NCBI GenBank assembly: GCA_002077045.2 | Contig: KZ111154.1 | Coordinates: 124,001 to 188,000 of the forward strand | Source: Rachicladosporium sp. CCFEE 5018 | Taxonomy: Eukaryota > Ascomycota > Dothideomycetes > Cladosporiales > Cladosporiaceae | Direction: 5' to 3' | Length of the DNA: 64,000 bases | In this document: piece after piece, positions 62,277 to 64,000 of the stretch | How positions within the stretch are numbered: position 1 is the first letter of the stretch | Layout of the letters: every line of letters begins with the position of its first letter | Made by a program: the position numbers and the translations under genes | Notes under the pieces: generated by a model | Databases searched by the model: none | What the model was told of the DNA's origin: nothing | Seen by the model: the letters and a program-made list of their open reading frames with translations, nothing else

Positions 62277-64000
62277 ATGTGGCTACTCGACGCCGCGACG
62301 AGGCGACTCAGATTCATCAACGATCCGCAGAACGTCAGATACGCCATTCTTTCGCACACCTGGGGAGACAATGAGGTACTGTTTGACGATATCCATAAGC
62401 CGGACGTGAAGGAGCTACCCGGCTATCACAAAATTGACTATGCGTGCCGGCAAGCGATCAGAGACAAGCTGGAGTACGTTTGGATCGATACTTGCTGCAT
62501 CGACAAACGCAGTAGTGCAGAGCTCTCGGAAGCCATCAACTCGATGTTCCGCTGGTATGCAGATGCTGCAATCTGCTACGCTTACCTGTCGGACATCGAT
62601 GTGCGCTCCATGACAGCGGCCATTAGAGGGAACGTGGAAAACTTTGAGGCCCTGCTACCATGCAGTCGGTGGTTCACGCGGAGCTGGACGCTCCAGGAGT
62701 TACTTGCTCCAAGTCAAGTAACGTTCTTCGACACGAATTGGACACGTGTGGGATCAAAGGCTGGCCTTTGCGACATGCTGAGCGAGATTACTAGAATTTC
62801 CGGCAGAATTCTTGAAGATCGCCGACTCCTCCGATTTGCCTCGATCGCCCAGAGAATGTCTTGGGCAGCCAAGCGAGAGAGCTCAAGGGTGGAAGACCAA
62901 GCCTACGCACTACTCGGGATATTCGATGTTAATATGCCACTGCTTTACGGAGAGGGCTCGAAAGCTTTCATCCGGCTGCAAGAGGAGATCATCAGATCGC
63001 ACGACGCAGATGATTCCATCCTTGTAGCGAGTGCTAGCACGCTTACTTTGTTCGCATCTTCTCCCGCGCCTTTTGAGCATGCCCACGGTATCATCGGTTG
63101 CCCTTCTCCGATAGAAGGGGCTTATGAGCTCACACGGCAGGGACTACGGCTGAACTTGCTGGTTCTGGGCGTAGGTATCGATCGCCCTGCGGCGACTATA
63201 ACTCCACGCAAATCCGGCAATAGGCGTCATTCCGACATCTCTGAAGGTTACAACGGGTCTGGAGAGTCAAGCGACTCAGAGAACCGCAAAGAGGTGTACA
63301 GGCAAGCCATACAGTATGACGACGACTTCGCGCATTCATACTGTCTGCATGCGGTGCTCGAGTCACGTTACCGCGATCAACCCGGCACTCGAATCGCAAT
63401 ACTCTTGCGCAGGCGCCCAATGATCACTGCCCGTGACGAGTCACGCAGGAAGCACGGGAACAGCAATGTATACGACATATTGCCGGGCACTAAAGTTGTC
63501 ACCGCCGAGGAGTTAGAAGACTACAAGATGGACGAGCTTATCATTGCACGTAGACGTGTGGCTTGGGGGGCCGTGTCACCAACTATCTCAATCGCACTTA
63601 CAGCTAGTCCGGAGGAAACACTAGCTTCCGCCTCGATCGTGGGTTGGAAATGCTCGGGTGGTAGATGGCGGTCTACTGATGGCATCGAACAGCACAATGG
63701 CACGTTCCATCTTAAGCAAGACGGCAAGGACGATGACGTCCGCTGGCTGCATCTACTCCTGAAGCGACACAAGATGCTGGGCCCTGAACGATATATCGCT
63801 GTAAGGCTTGCCATTTCCATGGCCGCAGGAATACCAAAGAGCTGGATAAGTATCGCCGAAGGGCTTGAGATGGCATTGGCATTAAGATTGCACCGATGGC
63901 GGATTCGCAAAGATCGTGGCATGGAAAGACTTTGGAAAGCGAGTCGTCCGGACATACCCAGGACGGCTTTGTATGCCGATCGGACTCAAGGCCTCCTCAT
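62277..64000 (+). CDS. Heterokaryon-incompatibility (HET) domain protein, 3' end outside window
   Basis: Fungal HET-domain protein of the kind that triggers cell death on fusion of incompatible strains; many paralogues have unknown roles. The frame from the ATG at 62277 is open to the window edge (574 codons, no stop, no intron needed). It starts MWLLDAATRRLRFINDPQNV, then the HET motifs: YAILSHTWGDNEVLFDD (about 22-38), YVWIDTCCIDKRSSAELSEA (about 68-87), WYADAAICYAYLSD, and RSWTLQELLAPSQVTFFDT. After about residue 200 come KRESSRVEDQAYALLGIFDV and MPLLYGEGSKAFIRLQEEII, the usual end of the HET module. The remaining about 350 residues show no recognised effector domain (no WD40, ankyrin or NACHT seen so far). 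An upstream ATG at 62249 is in another frame. Confidence 0.93.
   Translation, partial: MWLLDAATRRLRFINDPQNVRYAILSHTWGDNEVLFDDIHKPDVKELPGYHKIDYACRQAIRDKLEYVWIDTCCIDKRSSAELSEAINSMFRWYADAAICYAYLSDIDVRSMTAAIRGNVENFEALLPCSRWFTRSWTLQELLAPSQVTFFDTNWTRVGSKAGLCDMLSEITRISGRILEDRRLLRFASIAQRMSWAAKRESSRVEDQAYALLGIFDVNMPLLYGEGSKAFIRLQEEIIRSHDADDSILVASASTLTLFASSPAPFEHAHGIIGCPSPIEGAYELTRQGLRLNLLVLGVGIDRPAATITPRKSGNRRHSDISEGYNGSGESSDSENRKEVYRQAIQYDDDFAHSYCLHAVLESRYRDQPGTRIAILLRRRPMITARDESRRKHGNSNVYDILPGTKVVTAEELEDYKMDELIIARRRVAWGAVSPTISIALTASPEETLASASIVGWKCSGGRWRSTDGIEQHNGTFHLKQDGKDDDVRWLHLLLKRHKMLGPERYIAVRLAISMAAGIPKSWISIAEGLEMALALRLHRWRIRKDRGMERLWKASRPDIPRTALYADRTQGLL

Noticed and set aside
1..64000. CRISPR arrays, transposons, LTRs or RIP-mutated repeats
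   Set aside because: No regularly spaced repeats, transposase or reverse-transcriptase frames, long terminal repeats or AT-rich blocks were found by eye.

Overview
This window is nuclear DNA from a filamentous ascomycete. Short spliceosomal introns (about 48-60 nt, GTATGT/GTAAGT-like donors, CTAAC/CTGAC branch points), high gene density on both strands, and fungal-specific families (Sla1 with TG repeats, Dal5-type transporter, MeaB-like bZIP, CYP52-like P450, HET-domain protein) all fit. The protein style (bZIP, borealin, LEC1-like and P450 families) suggests a Dothideomycete, perhaps Mycosphaerellales/Capnodiales. That placement is an inference and is weak. No transposon, CRISPR array, rRNA or tRNA was found, and there is no obvious AT-rich RIP-mutated block. 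One 100-N scaffold gap (50413-50512) is flanked by an identical 270-bp sequence on each side, so it is probably an unmerged contig overlap.

Layout. 1-3144: the tail of one gene and two low-complexity genes whose reading frames break repeatedly. 3518-15363: SLA1 (endocytic actin coat), TAF1 (TFIID), RPN10 (proteasome) and borealin (chromosomal passenger complex). 16053-22222: a disordered unknown protein, an IMPACT-domain protein, a gene-free stretch holding two copies of a nested hairpin element, a glutathione S-transferase and SPT2. 22724-27796: ribosomal P2 and S15 genes and a PX-domain LEC1-like protein with an in-frame stop ahead of a further open C-terminal frame. 29251-35896: an amine/GABA-type permease, a Dal5-family transporter and a MeaB-like bZIP with a hydrophobic segment, a neighbourhood suggesting nitrogen use. 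37786-43539: NSA2, mitochondrial bL21m and a two-FHA Rad53-type kinase. 44675-51280: an unknown disordered protein, a seven-exon CYP52-like P450 and an acyltransferase split by the gap. 51828-64000: an unrecognised protein built from three related modules, a second bZIP factor, a large single-pass membrane protein, a 4-TM protein, a tail-anchored coiled-coil protein and an HET-domain gene that runs off the end.

Most genes are single-copy housekeeping genes and do not form one pathway. The possible functional neighbourhoods are the nitrogen transporter/regulator group and the P450-acyltransferase lipid pair. The strongest candidates for something undescribed are the paired structured elements at 19173-19578 and the three-module protein at 51828-53526. 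Splice junctions were built by hand from consensus sites and phase, without transcript evidence.
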